The notes beneath the pieces are model-generated. The model was not told the origin of the DNA. It did no database searches and saw only the letters and a program-made list of their open reading frames with translations. The position numbers and the translations under genes were made by a program. A stretch of DNA of 64,000 nt from Photorhabdus bodei (lineage in GTDB: Bacteria; Pseudomonadota; Gammaproteobacteria; Enterobacterales; Enterobacteriaceae). The stretch is from contig NZ_NSCM01000002.1 of NCBI RefSeq assembly GCF_003287735.1, positions 124,001 to 188,000 of the forward strand. The letters run 5' to 3'. Positions 38,061 to 47,495 of the stretch are shown here, piece by piece (position 1 is the stretch's first letter; the number at the start of each line of letters is the position of its first letter).

Positions 38061-38187
38061 TATACCCGTCATCTTTCAAGTTTCCTCTTTGTTGGCCGCA
38101 CTCACTCACCCCGGTCACATCGTTATCTATGCTCCCGGGGATTCTTTCCCTTGCCGCCGGGATGCATCTTGAAACCCATAGGGTATA
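38061..38187 (-). repeat. ERIC repeat between eutA and cobA
   Basis: Full 127-base copy in reverse orientation, TATACCCGTCATC to CCATAGGGTATA, in the divergent eutA/cobA interval. Confidence 0.93.
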
Positions 38188-38367
38188 GATACAAGATACA
38201 GGGCGAAGTTGCTAAGAGAAACAAGCAGATAAGGCTCCAGGATGTCAGGACAGAGGGTTATCATCAATACATTAACAAAAATGAAGAATTATTGATCTTA
38301 CACCAGATCGCGTTGCTGGCTATCGGTTATATATCTTCCAACAGACTTTCGTTACGGGGTGAGAAAA

Positions 38368-39153
38368 ATGATGAATAGCGGAAAAGTTTGGTTGGTCGGT
38401 GCCGGTCCCGGCGATGCGGCGCTAATTACTGTCAGAGGATTACACTGTATCCGTCAGGCTGAGGCGCTGGTGTATGATCGATTAGTCAGCCCGGAGCTGT
38501 TATCCGAAGCACCTGATGATTGCAAAATGATTAATGTCGGCAAAACGCCGAACTATCACCCAGTGCCGCAACGGCAAATTAATCAAATCTTGGTAGAGTG
38601 TGCGCAACAAGGGTTAAATGTCGTCCGGCTGAAAGGGGGAGATCCCTATGTGTTTGGCCGTGGTGGTGAAGAAGCGGAAGCTTTGGCACTGGCGAAAATC
38701 CCTTTTGAAGTGGTACCGGGCATCAGTTCATCCATTGGTGGTCTGGCTTGTGCCGGGATCCCGGTCACCCATCGTGATTATGCATCAGGTTTTCATGTTA
38801 TTACCGGCCATTTGCGTCAGGGAAATGAATCACAGGATTGGGCGACGCTGGCAAAGCTGGAAGGTACGTTGGTGATCTTAATGGGAATGACTCAACTGGC
38901 GAGTATCTGTGAGCAATTGATCGCAGGCGGTAAAGCGCCGACAACGCCGGCGGCGGTTGTGATGTATGCTAGCCATCAGCAACAGCAGGTTGCCAGCGCA
39001 ACCCTGCTCACTTTGGCTCAGCGGGTAGCCGCTCAGGGATTGACTGCACCAGCATTGATTGTGATTGGTGATGTGGTGCGTTTGCGGGAAACACTGGCTT
39101 TTAGCCGGGATCATCTATTGTTGTCTTCTGTTCCATCACTGATGGCACTCTGA
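38368..39153 (+). CDS. cobA: Uroporphyrinogen-III C-methyltransferase (SUMT)
   Basis: About 261 residues from ATG at 38368 or 38371, after GGGGTGAG. Motifs: VWLVGAGPGDAALITVRGLH, VYDRLVSPELL, VRLKGGDPYVFGRGGEEAEA and VVPGISSSIGGLACAGIPVT. It makes precorrin-2 from uroporphyrinogen III. Paired with the dehydrogenase domain at 41128 it replaces bifunctional CysG for cobalamin. Confidence 0.95.
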   Translation: MMNSGKVWLVGAGPGDAALITVRGLHCIRQAEALVYDRLVSPELLSEAPDDCKMINVGKTPNYHPVPQRQINQILVECAQQGLNVVRLKGGDPYVFGRGGEEAEALALAKIPFEVVPGISSSIGGLACAGIPVTHRDYASGFHVITGHLRQGNESQDWATLAKLEGTLVILMGMTQLASICEQLIAGGKAPTTPAAVVMYASHQQQQVASATLLTLAQRVAAQGLTAPALIVIGDVVRLRETLAFSRDHLLLSSVPSLMAL

Positions 39154-39184
39154 TTCTCTGTTTAACATTTGGGGATACTATTTG

Positions 39185-40258
39185 ATGAGCGAACATGGCG
39201 GTAATGTGCTGGAAATGGCGCTGAAAATCGGTGTTACAGTCGAAGAGATGATTGATTTCAGCGCGAATATCAATCCGTTAGGAATGCCGGAATCCCTGAA
39301 AACGGCCATTATCGACCAATTGCAATGCGCAGAGTACTATCCTGATACAGAATATCGCCGGTTACATGCAGCGTTAGCGCAGGCTCATCATTGCACTGTC
39401 GAAAACCTGATGGCGGGTAATGGTGCTACTGAATTGATTTATGCTGTGGTGAATTATCTTAAGCCGCGCCGAGCCATGTTGTTGATACCGGGATTTGCTG
39501 AATATCGACGCGCCTTGCAGCGAGTGGCTTGTCAGATTGATGAGTATGTGATGAGTGAAGCTGATAGCTATCAACCTGATGAACGCTTGTTGATGGCATT
39601 AGAGCGCCATCGGCCTGACTGTTTGTTTCTTGCGACACCGAACAATCCGACGGGGTTGATGCCAGATGCTGTGCTATTGCAGGCGATATTTGAACGTTGT
39701 CGTCAGCATAATATTGCGTTGATTGTTGATGAGGCGTTTATCGATTTTCTCCCGGATATTGCTGGATTTATTCCTCAGATAGCGCATTTTCCTCGTCTTT
39801 ATATTCTGCGTTCACTAACGAAATTTTTTGCTATTCCGGGGTTGCGTCTTGGTTATCTGGTTAGCAGTGATGTAACGGGGATTCGGGCAATGAAGCGCTG
39901 GCGGGAGCCGTGGACCATTAATGCTTTCGCGGCGTTGGCTGGTGAAATTGTTCTTAATGATAACGCTTACATTCAAGCAACACACCGCTGGTTAGCTGAG
40001 CAACAACGTTGGCTTTATCAGGCATTGGCTGCATTACCGGCATTACGTGTTTGGCCTCCCGCGGCAAATTATATCTTCCTGCGTTGCCTGCGCCCAGAAA
40101 TCGATCTTCAACAAGTATTGCTGAAACAGAGAATATTAATTCGCCATTGTGCTAATTATCCGGGCTTGAACGCGGCTCATTATCGGGTCGCCATCAAGGG
40201 CGAGCATGATAATCGCCGTCTGGTATCGGCGTTACGTCAGGTATTCGGTTATGGCTGA
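39185..40258 (+). CDS. cobD: L-threonine-O-3-phosphate decarboxylase
   Basis: 357 residues from ATG at 39185. PLP fold-type I: DFSANINPLGMPESLK, MAGNGATELIYAVV, FLATPNNPTGLMP, IVDEAFIDFLPD and the lysine loop RSLTKFFAIPGLRLGYLV. It makes aminopropanol phosphate for CbiB. Overlaps pduX by 8 bases. Confidence 0.95.
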   Translation: MSEHGGNVLEMALKIGVTVEEMIDFSANINPLGMPESLKTAIIDQLQCAEYYPDTEYRRLHAALAQAHHCTVENLMAGNGATELIYAVVNYLKPRRAMLLIPGFAEYRRALQRVACQIDEYVMSEADSYQPDERLLMALERHRPDCLFLATPNNPTGLMPDAVLLQAIFERCRQHNIALIVDEAFIDFLPDIAGFIPQIAHFPRLYILRSLTKFFAIPGLRLGYLVSSDVTGIRAMKRWREPWTINAFAALAGEIVLNDNAYIQATHRWLAEQQRWLYQALAALPALRVWPPAANYIFLRCLRPEIDLQQVLLKQRILIRHCANYPGLNAAHYRVAIKGEHDNRRLVSALRQVFGYG

Positions 40259-41111
40259 AGCGCGTTGTCCTGCATCGTGTGGTGAACTTATCCAAGGGTG
40301 GATTCTTGGTGGTGAGAAATTGATCTCTTGTCCGGTGAATTGGTTCAGCGAGGTGTCTGTTACAGATGGCGTGCCGGGAAAAGATGAACGTCCCCGTATG
40401 CGCCAAGTGATGAAAACTGTCCTGGCGTATTTTGGTTTGTCGGTGGAGATGGCGCGAGGTTTACGGATCGCCTTGACTTCCACGATCCCGATGGCAAAAG
40501 GGCTGGCAAGTAGTACCGCTGATATTGCCGCTACAGCGCTGGCGACGGCGCGTTATTTGGGGAAAACACTTGATGAAACGACACTGGCTAGCTTTTGCGT
40601 ACAGCTTGAGCCTACGGATAGCACGTTGTTCAGCCGGCTTACCTTGTTCGATCATCAAACAGGTACCACTCAAATTGCTTGTGACTGGCAGCCATCTATA
40701 GACATTTTGTTATTGGAAAGCCCGGAAACCCTGATCACGGCTGATTATCACCGTTTAGATCGCCATCCGGTATTATTGGAAAATGCCGCAGTGCTAGAGC
40801 ATGCTTGGAAACTATTTTGTCAGGCTGTGACGACTCGGAATTACTGGCGGTTGGGAGAAGCCACGACGCTCAGTGCACTGGCCAGTCAAAAGTTGTTGGT
40901 AAAACCGGCGTTTGACAGTTTGTTGGAATTGGTGGAGCGGAGTGGGATCTATGGGTTGAATGTTGCTCATAGTGGCAGTGTCGTCGGGTTATTGTGTGAT
41001 CGCCACCATCATGATGTTGAGTACCTATGCTGGTGGCTGAAACAGAAGGACATAATTCGTTTTTATCCTCGTCAGCACTTGCTGACCATGATACCGGGTG
41101 GTGTGCGTTAA
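40251..41111 (+). CDS. pduX: L-threonine kinase
   Basis: 286 residues from ATG at 40251. GHMP kinase: [19 protein letters not shown] and the phosphate-binding loop [19 protein letters not shown]. It phosphorylates threonine for CobD. Despite the pdu name no propanediol genes are nearby; the cobD-pduX overlap shows its cobalamin role. Confidence 0.93.
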   Translation: MAEARCPASCGELIQGWILGGEKLISCPVNWFSEVSVTDGVPGKDERPRMRQVMKTVLAYFGLSVEMARGLRIALTSTIPMAKGLASSTADIAATALATARYLGKTLDETTLASFCVQLEPTDSTLFSRLTLFDHQTGTTQIACDWQPSIDILLLESPETLITADYHRLDRHPVLLENAAVLEHAWKLFCQAVTTRNYWRLGEATTLSALASQKLLVKPAFDSLLELVERSGIYGLNVAHSGSVVGLLCDRHHHDVEYLCWWLKQKDIIRFYPRQHLLTMIPGGVR

Positions 41112-41127
41112 CTGTAGGAGGAGACTT

Positions 41128-41811
41128 ATGTTGGATTATTTGCCGATGTTTTGTCAGATCCGGGATAAAACCTGTCTGCTGGTTGGAGGAGGTCAGGTAG
41201 CCGAGCGTAAAGCGCGTCTGTTATTAGATGCTGGCGCACATCTATTAGTTAACGCACGGGAATTTACCCCGCAATTTGAGATATGGGGGGATAACGGCCA
41301 AGTGACACTCATTCGCGGTGAGTTTGAGCCTCACTGGCTTGAACATTGTTGGCTGGTTATTGCTGCTACTAATGATGCGGCGGTGAATGGCTATGTGTGT
41401 GATTGTGCGACGGAGCGCCGCATTTTTTGTAATGTGGTGGATGAGCCACAGCAAGCCAGTTTTATCACACCGTCAGTGATTGATCGCTCACCCTTGGTGA
41501 TAGCTATCTCCTCCGGGGGGAATGCGCCGGTATTAGTCAGATTATGGCGTGAAAAACTCGAACGGCTGCTACCGATGCATCTTGGTCGTCTGGCCGCTTA
41601 CGGTGGAACACTTCGCCAGCGGGTAAAACGACATTTTCATCATTTGGCGGCACGTCGTCACTTTTGGGAGCGGTTTTTCACTAATGAGCGATTAATGCAA
41701 TCGTTGGTCAGTCAAGATCGTCAACAAGTTGATCGGGTGGTAGAAACATTATTCTCTGAGTCATCTCAAGCGAATACAAACAAAACAAACAGTTGTTCTG
41801 TGACTGACTAA
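41128..41811 (+). CDS. Precorrin-2 dehydrogenase (stand-alone CysG N-terminal domain)
   Basis: 227 residues from ATG at 41128 after [27 protein letters not shown] with the NAD-binding glycine loop, [38 protein letters not shown] and [19 protein letters not shown] match the CysG/Met8p dehydrogenase-ferrochelatase domain. There is no methyltransferase domain, which is supplied by cobA nearby. It makes sirohydrochlorin for CbiK. The C-terminal tail is polar and unusual. Confidence 0.9.
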   Translation: MLDYLPMFCQIRDKTCLLVGGGQVAERKARLLLDAGAHLLVNAREFTPQFEIWGDNGQVTLIRGEFEPHWLEHCWLVIAATNDAAVNGYVCDCATERRIFCNVVDEPQQASFITPSVIDRSPLVIAISSGGNAPVLVRLWREKLERLLPMHLGRLAAYGGTLRQRVKRHFHHLAARRHFWERFFTNERLMQSLVSQDRQQVDRVVETLFSESSQANTNKTNSCSVTD

Positions 41812-41829
41812 TATATTGGAGCCGGACAA

Positions 41830-42387
41830 ATGAGTGAGGAGCGATATAAACAGAGAAAACAGCGGCAAAAAGAGAGATTTATGGCACAAGTTGCAGCCGC
41901 TCAGGAAAACCGGGGAATTGCCATTATCTATACCGGTAATGGCAGGGGGAGAACCACCGCAGCAATGGGAACGGTTACACGAGCATTGGGTCATGGATTA
42001 AAGGCTGGCGTTATCCAATTTATTAGGGATGAATGGTCAGCCGGTGAGCGTGTTTTGTTGCAGCCGCATGGGGTAGAATTTCAACTAATATCAATGAACT
42101 TGACTGGAGAAATGCAAAGTCGTGCTAAGGATATTGCCGCTTGTACTGAGGTTTGGCAGCATGCGTTGCGCATGATGCGTGATCCTGAATTATCATTGGT
42201 AGTGCTGAGTGAATTGGCTTGCGCGATAAATAACGGTTATCTATTACTTGATGAAATTATTAAGGCATTAAACGGACGGCCAATTAATCAGACAGTGATT
42301 ATTACCGGACAAGATTACCCTGCTGAATTAATTGAACTGGCTGATACGGTTAGTGAAATGCGATCTGTAAGACATGCTTTCACTTAA
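41830..42387 (+). CDS. BtuR/CobO-like corrinoid adenosyltransferase with altered active site
   Basis: 185 residues. Overall it follows BtuR (RYKQRKQRQKERF; GHGLKAGVIQFIRDEW; GERVLLQPHGVEFQ; QTVIITGQDYPAELIELADT). Against the family consensus as I recall it, the P-loop GNGKGKTT is GNGRGRTT here (Arg41 in place of the catalytic-loop Lys), the GFTWDTQ corrinoid segment is NLTGEMQ (Phe91 to Leu, Trp93 to Gly), the LLDE acidic motif is VLSE (Ser127), and the conserved C-terminal extension after HAF is missing. It may be inactive or repurposed. Confidence 0.85.
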   Translation: MSEERYKQRKQRQKERFMAQVAAAQENRGIAIIYTGNGRGRTTAAMGTVTRALGHGLKAGVIQFIRDEWSAGERVLLQPHGVEFQLISMNLTGEMQSRAKDIAACTEVWQHALRMMRDPELSLVVLSELACAINNGYLLLDEIIKALNGRPINQTVIITGQDYPAELIELADTVSEMRSVRHAFT

Positions 42388-42456
42388 ATTATGCGTTTTA
42401 CAGTTATCACATCAGATAAAGAGTGATTCACGTTTTTATCTTGTTTAACCAGTACG

Positions 42457-42636
42457 TTAATTTTTTTCATAGTTATATTTGATATTGTGCCAGATTTGTG
42501 AAAACGCTCTGCCATTGATATTAAGAAAATTTTTGACCAATAGATTATAAACTTTCAACAGCTTATTGGGAATTTCTTTGGTTAGTGAATTATCATCCAT
42601 GAAGACTGCGAAATCATCAGTGGTAAAAATTTTCAT
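42457..42636 (-). CDS. Hypothetical 59-residue protein
   Basis: ATG at 42636 opens MKIFTTDDFAVFMDDNSLTK, then LLKVYNLLVKNFLNINGRAF and ends HNIKYNYEKN. Composition looks protein-like and soluble. Ribosome site is poor. I do not recognise it; a small toxin-antitoxin component or a remnant are possibilities. Confidence 0.4.
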   Translation of the reverse strand: MKIFTTDDFAVFMDDNSLTKEIPNKLLKVYNLLVKNFLNINGRAFSQIWHNIKYNYEKN

Positions 42637-42835
42637 TGAGAGTATTTATTATTAAAATTATAATTAACCAAATGCGATTATATTTTTATAGTGTTGAACA
42701 TATACTGGATAATTATTTTTTTAAATAATTTAAAATCAACAATGAAATTTTCTTCTGTGTTTACTTAGATTAAATATATAAAAATCAATTAATATTGTGG
42801 TGATTAGTTAATTGGTTATGATGAACTTTATAGAA

Positions 42836-42962
42836 TATACCCGTCATCTTTCAAGTTGCCTCTTTGTTGGCTGCACTCACTCACCCCGGTCACATAGTTA
42901 TCTATGCTCCCGGGGATTCGCTCCCTTGCCGCCGCGATGCATCTTGAAATCCATAGGGTATA
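42836..42962 (-). repeat. ERIC repeat upstream of the YadA-like genes
   Basis: Full 127-base reverse copy with TATA ends, 243 bases before the first YadA-like gene. Confidence 0.93.
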
Positions 42963-43205
42963 TATATTCTATAAAGCTTGATAATACATGAAATAAATTC
43001 CATGCAATGTATTCCACTATCCAATAATTTTAATTTATTTACAAGTTGGAATTTATATCTAATATTGTCGGTGGAATAAGTATAACGTTAATTTAAGTTT
43101 TGATATGTGAAATGCGTTCACGTAATCCATATCACATTCTGTTGCACATTTTATTAAGTTTCAAACAACGCATGGTTATTTAATTTATAAATTAAGAGGT
43201 TTAAT

Positions 43206-43844
43206 ATGTCTATTGAAAATACCAATGTAGCTGAACAAACAACTGGCAAGGATTCAGTTGTACTTGGACATGCGGAAGCGCCAGCAGTACATTCTATCGC
43301 AATTGGTGCTTCACCCCGAAATTCTAAAACAATCAGTGAAGCGGCTATTGCGATTGGGCAAAATCAAATTGCGGGTAAACAAGGTGATGCGAAAGTCGTT
43401 TGGCCTATTGCGATTGGTGCTGATTCTGTATCCAACGGCCTGGCTTCTATCGCTTTGGGACAAAAGGTGACTGCTAGTGCGGCTCAGGCCGTGGCGATTG
43501 GTCAACACTCCTCTGCAACAGAAAAAGGGAGCATTGCATTAGGCGCAGATTCTATTGCTAATAAACCGAATGTTGTTTCTGTAGGAAAAACCGGCCATGA
43601 ACGTAAAATTATACATGTTGCGGCCGGGGAGATTTCAAATCACAGTAATGAGGCGGTTAATGGTCAGCAGTTATATGCTGAATCGGCAAGGATTGACATA
43701 TTATTAGATGCAAAGAATAAGGAATTGGAAGAGAAGATCCAATCTCTGGAAAGTGATATAGCTAATCTTACTCTGTTGGTTCAGAATAGCGTGGATGATG
43801 TTGCATCATTGAAGAAACGGCTTCTCGATGCATTGAATTATTAA
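43206..43844 (+). CDS. YadA-like head/neck protein without signal peptide or anchor, copy 1
   Basis: 212 residues. Six head repeats of the AIAIG/SIALG type (HSIAIGA, AAIAIGQ, WPIAIGA, ASIALGQ, QAVAIGQ, GSIALGA) are followed by a canonical neck, VSVGKTGHERKIIHVAAGEI and EAVNGQQLYA, and a heptad coiled coil (KNKELEEKIQSLESDIANLT). It starts MSIENTNVAEQT with no Sec signal and ends after the stalk without the trimeric beta-barrel anchor. It should form a soluble lollipop-shaped trimer. AAGAGG precedes the start. How it leaves the cell, if at all, is unknown. Confidence 0.85.
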   Translation: MSIENTNVAEQTTGKDSVVLGHAEAPAVHSIAIGASPRNSKTISEAAIAIGQNQIAGKQGDAKVVWPIAIGADSVSNGLASIALGQKVTASAAQAVAIGQHSSATEKGSIALGADSIANKPNVVSVGKTGHERKIIHVAAGEISNHSNEAVNGQQLYAESARIDILLDAKNKELEEKIQSLESDIANLTLLVQNSVDDVASLKKRLLDALNY

Positions 43845-44085
43845 TGTCTGTTGGTTGTTATTTCATATATTCTTGGCTATAAGGCTGAGAATATATGATG
43901 AATTATTTGGTGGTAGGATTATTGTTTGATAATGATTTATGGGATATGTCTCAGTGAATAATAGAATAATTTTCCTGCTCGATTTAACATACTAACTTCA
44001 TTTTCTTAGGTAAATGTATTATTGGATTATTCTTGATGAAAAATACCAAGTGATAATAATTTAATTCCTGAATTAAGAGGTATAT

Positions 44086-45108
44086 ATGTCTACAGAGGAT
44101 ATGAATATAACTGATCAAAAAGTTGGTAAAGATTCCGTTGTTGTTGGGAATGCAGAAGCACCAGCAATATACGCTATAGCGATTGGTGCTTCACCACTAA
44201 TTTCTAAATCAATTAGTGAGGGTGCTATTGCTATTGGGCAAAATCAACTGGCGGGTAGAGAAGAGAAAGAGAATAAGAATGATAAAGTCAAATGGCCCAT
44301 TGCGATTGGCGCTGATTCTGTATCCAGTGGTTCAGCTTCTATTGCCCTAGGGCAAAAGGTTGTTGCTAGTGGGACTCAGGCAGTAGCGATTAGTCAAAAC
44401 TCCACGTCAACAGGAAGTTCGAGTGTTGCAGTGGGATCAGGCTCTATATCCAGTGGTTCAGCTTCTATTGCTCTGGGGGGAAAAGCGATTGCCAGGGGGA
44501 ATCAGGCAGTCGCAATTAGTCAAAATTCCTCTGCGACAGGAAGTGCTAGCGTTGCATTAGGAGACAGTTCTGTATCCAGCGGCTCGTCTTCTATTGCTCT
44601 GGGGCAAAAGGTTTCTGCCAGTGGGTCTCAGGCAATTGTGATTGGTCAAAACTCTTCTGTAACAGGAAGTAGGGGTATTGTATTAGGATCAGACTCTAAA
44701 TCCAGCTCTCCGTCTTCTATTATCGTGGGGCAAAAGGTGAGTATTAGTGCGTCTCAGGGAATTGCGATTGGTCAAAACGCCTCTGTAACAGCAAGCGGGG
44801 GTATTGCATTAGGCGCAAATTCTGTTGCCAGCAAATCGAATGTTGTTTCTGTAGGAAGACCGGGTAATCAACGTAAGATTGTGAATGTTGCTGCCGGGGA
44901 TATTTCCAAGAACAGTACGGAGGCGGTGAATGGCCAGCAATTATATGCTGAATTGGCAAGAATGAATGCATTGGATATAAAAAATAAGCAACTGGAAATG
45001 GATATTAAAAAGCTGGAGAGTACTATAGATAATCTTACCCGTTCTATTACTCATCTTACTCTGTTGTGCCAGAAAAATGCGGATGAAGTTGCTTTGTTGA
45101 AGAAGTGA
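44086..45108 (+). CDS. YadA-like head/neck protein without signal peptide or anchor, copy 2
   Basis: 340 residues, paralogous to copy 1 with an expanded head: I count about fifteen AIAIG/SIALG-like repeats, many preceded by SSSGS or SATGS spacers. The neck (VSVGRPGNQRKIVNVAAGDI, EAVNGQQLYAEL) and a coiled-coil stalk (IKNKQLEMDIKKLESTIDNL) follow, then it ends. Again no signal peptide or anchor. The upstream AAGAGG and surrounding bases resemble those of copy 1, so the pair arose by duplication with repeat expansion. Confidence 0.85.
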   Translation: MSTEDMNITDQKVGKDSVVVGNAEAPAIYAIAIGASPLISKSISEGAIAIGQNQLAGREEKENKNDKVKWPIAIGADSVSSGSASIALGQKVVASGTQAVAISQNSTSTGSSSVAVGSGSISSGSASIALGGKAIARGNQAVAISQNSSATGSASVALGDSSVSSGSSSIALGQKVSASGSQAIVIGQNSSVTGSRGIVLGSDSKSSSPSSIIVGQKVSISASQGIAIGQNASVTASGGIALGANSVASKSNVVSVGRPGNQRKIVNVAAGDISKNSTEAVNGQQLYAELARMNALDIKNKQLEMDIKKLESTIDNLTRSITHLTLLCQKNADEVALLKK

Positions 45109-46192
45109 ATTTTTAACGCATTGGATTATTAATAACAAATGGATTCGGCGAAACTAATAAGTGCATTTTCAGGAGGGAAGGTGGGTTGCTATTACCTTAA
45201 CATCTTTCCTTTTCCAAAGGAAAATGCACTGAAGTCCATCAACCATTATCAGAATGCTGAAACGAAATCAGGAAATAAAAAAATGGATTAGCCGGTTAAA
45301 TAGCTTTCCATAATACCGATACACCTATGCCTTTTGTTTTCTTTTTGAACAATATTGGTTCTGTAGCCTATCTCATTGATTCTACGGACCACTTGGATGA
45401 AAAGGCTGTATGTCTTGGTACACAAGGGCTGGTTGGAAGTGGAGCATAATTATGAAAACTTATTTAATTTGGCTGGGGGTTAAGTCCTGCACATAAAAGC
45501 CAGCTTGGAAACTGGCCTTACACGCATCGGTTAAAAAGCAGACTTACAGAAAGCAAGGTGTTGACAAATAGACAACAACACGATGAACACTTGATATGAA
45601 AGATGTAACAGATTTCATGATGAACTCTCTTTATTGATAAAATGTAATTTGTTTCACGAAAATCTAAATTGTGGCTGTGATTTTAATCAGAAAAACTTCA
45701 GAGTACAAGCAGTTTTTAAAAATTATTTTAAAGATTAAAATAATTTTGCATCAATGTTTTAGGTGGTAAAGTGAGCGAATCTTTATTTTCATTCACCTGT
45801 GTTATACGCTATAAACAATCTTGTATTTTGGGTTTTCTCCAAAGATTAGCGAGTATTTTTATCCAATAAAAGATTAGGCAAAAAGTAAAAAATGAGCTTA
45901 CTGGCATGTTAAAAATATCTCTACGATATAATAAGTCATTCTTATTTCTTTAGTTAATTAATTTAATAAGCATTATCAGAAAAAATCATAGGAATCTAGG
46001 AAGAGTATTTTTTAAATATTGCGTTATTTATTACTACCAATCATGAAAAAATAGTCAATACTTTAATTGAAAATAAAATTCTATTATTGTTTTTTGAACT
46101 AGACTTTAACTGATATGAGTTTTGATAGATCATCCTTACAATAATTTAATATGTTAATTATAAAATGATGTTATTTAACTCAAGGAGGACAT
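45109..46192. other. 1.1-kb gap with decayed sequence
   Basis: Mostly AT-rich and non-coding. At 45160-45228 a GTGCATTTTC...GAAAATGCAC inverted repeat is visible. At 45303-45449 an open stretch reads MPFVFFLNNIGSVAYLIDST and DEKAVCLGTQGLVGSGA before a stop, apparently a gene relic of unknown family. The last ~90 bases are the conserved leader of the fibre gene at 46193. Confidence 0.4.
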
Positions 46193-47026
46193 ATGAGTCC
46201 TAAGAATGATTTTAAAGCTTTTTCTACAGATAGTAATGCTAATGTTATAAGTCAGAAAGGATATGAAGAGAGTCTGGAATTGCAAACTGGTTTTCCACCA
46301 TCTTCTATGACCCCGCACATATTAAATAAGGTATTGCGTCAATCGTCAACTATATCATCTGTTGTAGCTAATTTCATTGCGACACAATCTGGCGATGATG
46401 TTATGGATAATGGTGATGTAGCTAAACTTGCTGAGCAATTAAATAAGGCATTAAAACAAAAAATCACAACAGAAATTCCCAGTGCTTCATTAACCCTATC
46501 AGGCGTTGTTCAGCTTACTGATGTCATTGGTGATAGTGACATATTGGCAGTGACACAAAAACTTGCTCAGGAAATAGTAAATTCATTACGTGGAGATATT
46601 AATACCAGAGTACCTAATAGTCGTAAGGTGAATGGGAAAGTACTGTCGAATGATATTAGCCTGAATGCTGGGGATGTGGGGAGTTATACTAAATCTGAAT
46701 GTGATGCTCGATATGGTAATAAAAATACAGCCTTAAAATCTGCAAATGGCTGGTGGAAATGTGGTGATACAGGAATAATCTGTCAGTGGGGTATTTTACA
46801 GGGTGATGGTGATTATCTGGTGAATTTCCCTATTAGTTTTCCTAATGCGTGTACAACTGTGGTTGCGACAACTGATGGTAAAAGAAAATCTTTATCTTCG
46901 ATCGGGCATCGTTGTTTTGTTGAAGTGGGTGATATTACGCAGGTATCTTTTACAGCAACAACTATTGGTGCGCTAAACACTGATTTCCGGTCACGTTGGG
47001 TCCATTGGATGGCTATTGGGTACTAA
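46193..47026 (+). CDS. Tail-fibre-like protein 1 (gp53-like C-terminus)
   Basis: 277 residues after AAGGAGG. Residues 1-95 are the N-terminal domain shared by all four genes of this array (KNDFKAF, NANV, SQ, LNKVLRQSSTISSVVANFIA, GDVAKLAEQLNKAL). Then GVVQLTD shaft, RKVNGKVLSNDISLNAGDVG linker and a C-terminal [16 protein letters not shown]...WVHWMAIGY domain of the phage gp53/lectin-like type. Predicted trimeric fibre that binds glycans. No tail structural genes are adjacent. Confidence 0.82.
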   Translation: MSPKNDFKAFSTDSNANVISQKGYEESLELQTGFPPSSMTPHILNKVLRQSSTISSVVANFIATQSGDDVMDNGDVAKLAEQLNKALKQKITTEIPSASLTLSGVVQLTDVIGDSDILAVTQKLAQEIVNSLRGDINTRVPNSRKVNGKVLSNDISLNAGDVGSYTKSECDARYGNKNTALKSANGWWKCGDTGIICQWGILQGDGDYLVNFPISFPNACTTVVATTDGKRKSLSSIGHRCFVEVGDITQVSFTATTIGALNTDFRSRWVHWMAIGY

Positions 47027-47054
47027 TATCGAATGGCCGGAACAGCCAAAATAA
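47025..47054 (+). pseudogene. Nine-codon remnant of a tfa gene
   Basis: Immediately after the fibre stop the sequence reads NIEWPEQPK and TAA in a new frame. The 24 bases from GAATGGCCGG to the stop are identical to the end of the intact tfa at 51128-51550. A chaperone gene that once followed this fibre has been deleted except for its last codons. Confidence 0.7.
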
Positions 47055-47060
47055 CGGAAA

Positions 47061-47085
47061 TGGCCTGAATAAACAGGCCATTTAT
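47061..47085 (+). terminator. Terminator after fibre gene 1
   Basis: TGGCCTG-AATAAA-CAGGCCA followed by TTTAT. Degenerate relatives (CTGAATAAACAG) follow the fibre or tfa genes at 48921 and 51560. Confidence 0.7.
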
Positions 47086-47337
47086 ACTGTGGTTTTATTT
47101 GTTCTGAAGTTGAAATATAAAAATAAGTAATGACGGGTTGAAATAATTTATATATTGAATATGAATGACTTGAATATATTTACAGATGAAAGTTGTTGGG
47201 GTTTTTTCTTACCACTAATGATATAAAAATAATTATTCTTCTAAGTTAGAAGAACGTTTTATTATTATTTTTATGAATTAAACTATGGCTGCTTTAAATT
47301 ATGAATGATTACTTTAATAATAATTCAATATATTGAT

Positions 47338-47466
47338 TATATACCCTATGGATTTCAAGATGGATCGCGACGGCAAGGGCGCGAATCCCCGGGAGCATGG
47401 ATAACCATGTGACCGGGGTGAGTGAGCGAAGCCAACAAAGAGGCAACTTGAAAGATGACGGGTATA
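47338..47466 (+). repeat. ERIC repeat inside the leader of fibre gene 2
   Basis: Full unit with TATA ends, 30 bases before the ATG. Compared with the uninterrupted leaders at 49050-49115 and 50470-50537, it splits the conserved stretch (TTCAATATATTGATTA before, TGCTATTTAATCTAAGG after). Confidence 0.92.
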
Positions 47467-47495
47467 GATGATGCTATTTAATCTAAGGGGTGTAT

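Noticed and set aside
40251..41111. pduX as evidence for a propanediol-utilisation locus
   Set aside because: No pdu genes are nearby; the overlap with cobD places it in cobalamin synthesis.
43206..45108. Reading the YadA-like genes as ordinary trimeric autotransporter adhesins
   Set aside because: Neither a signal peptide nor the C-terminal barrel is present, and both frames are bounded by proper starts and stops.
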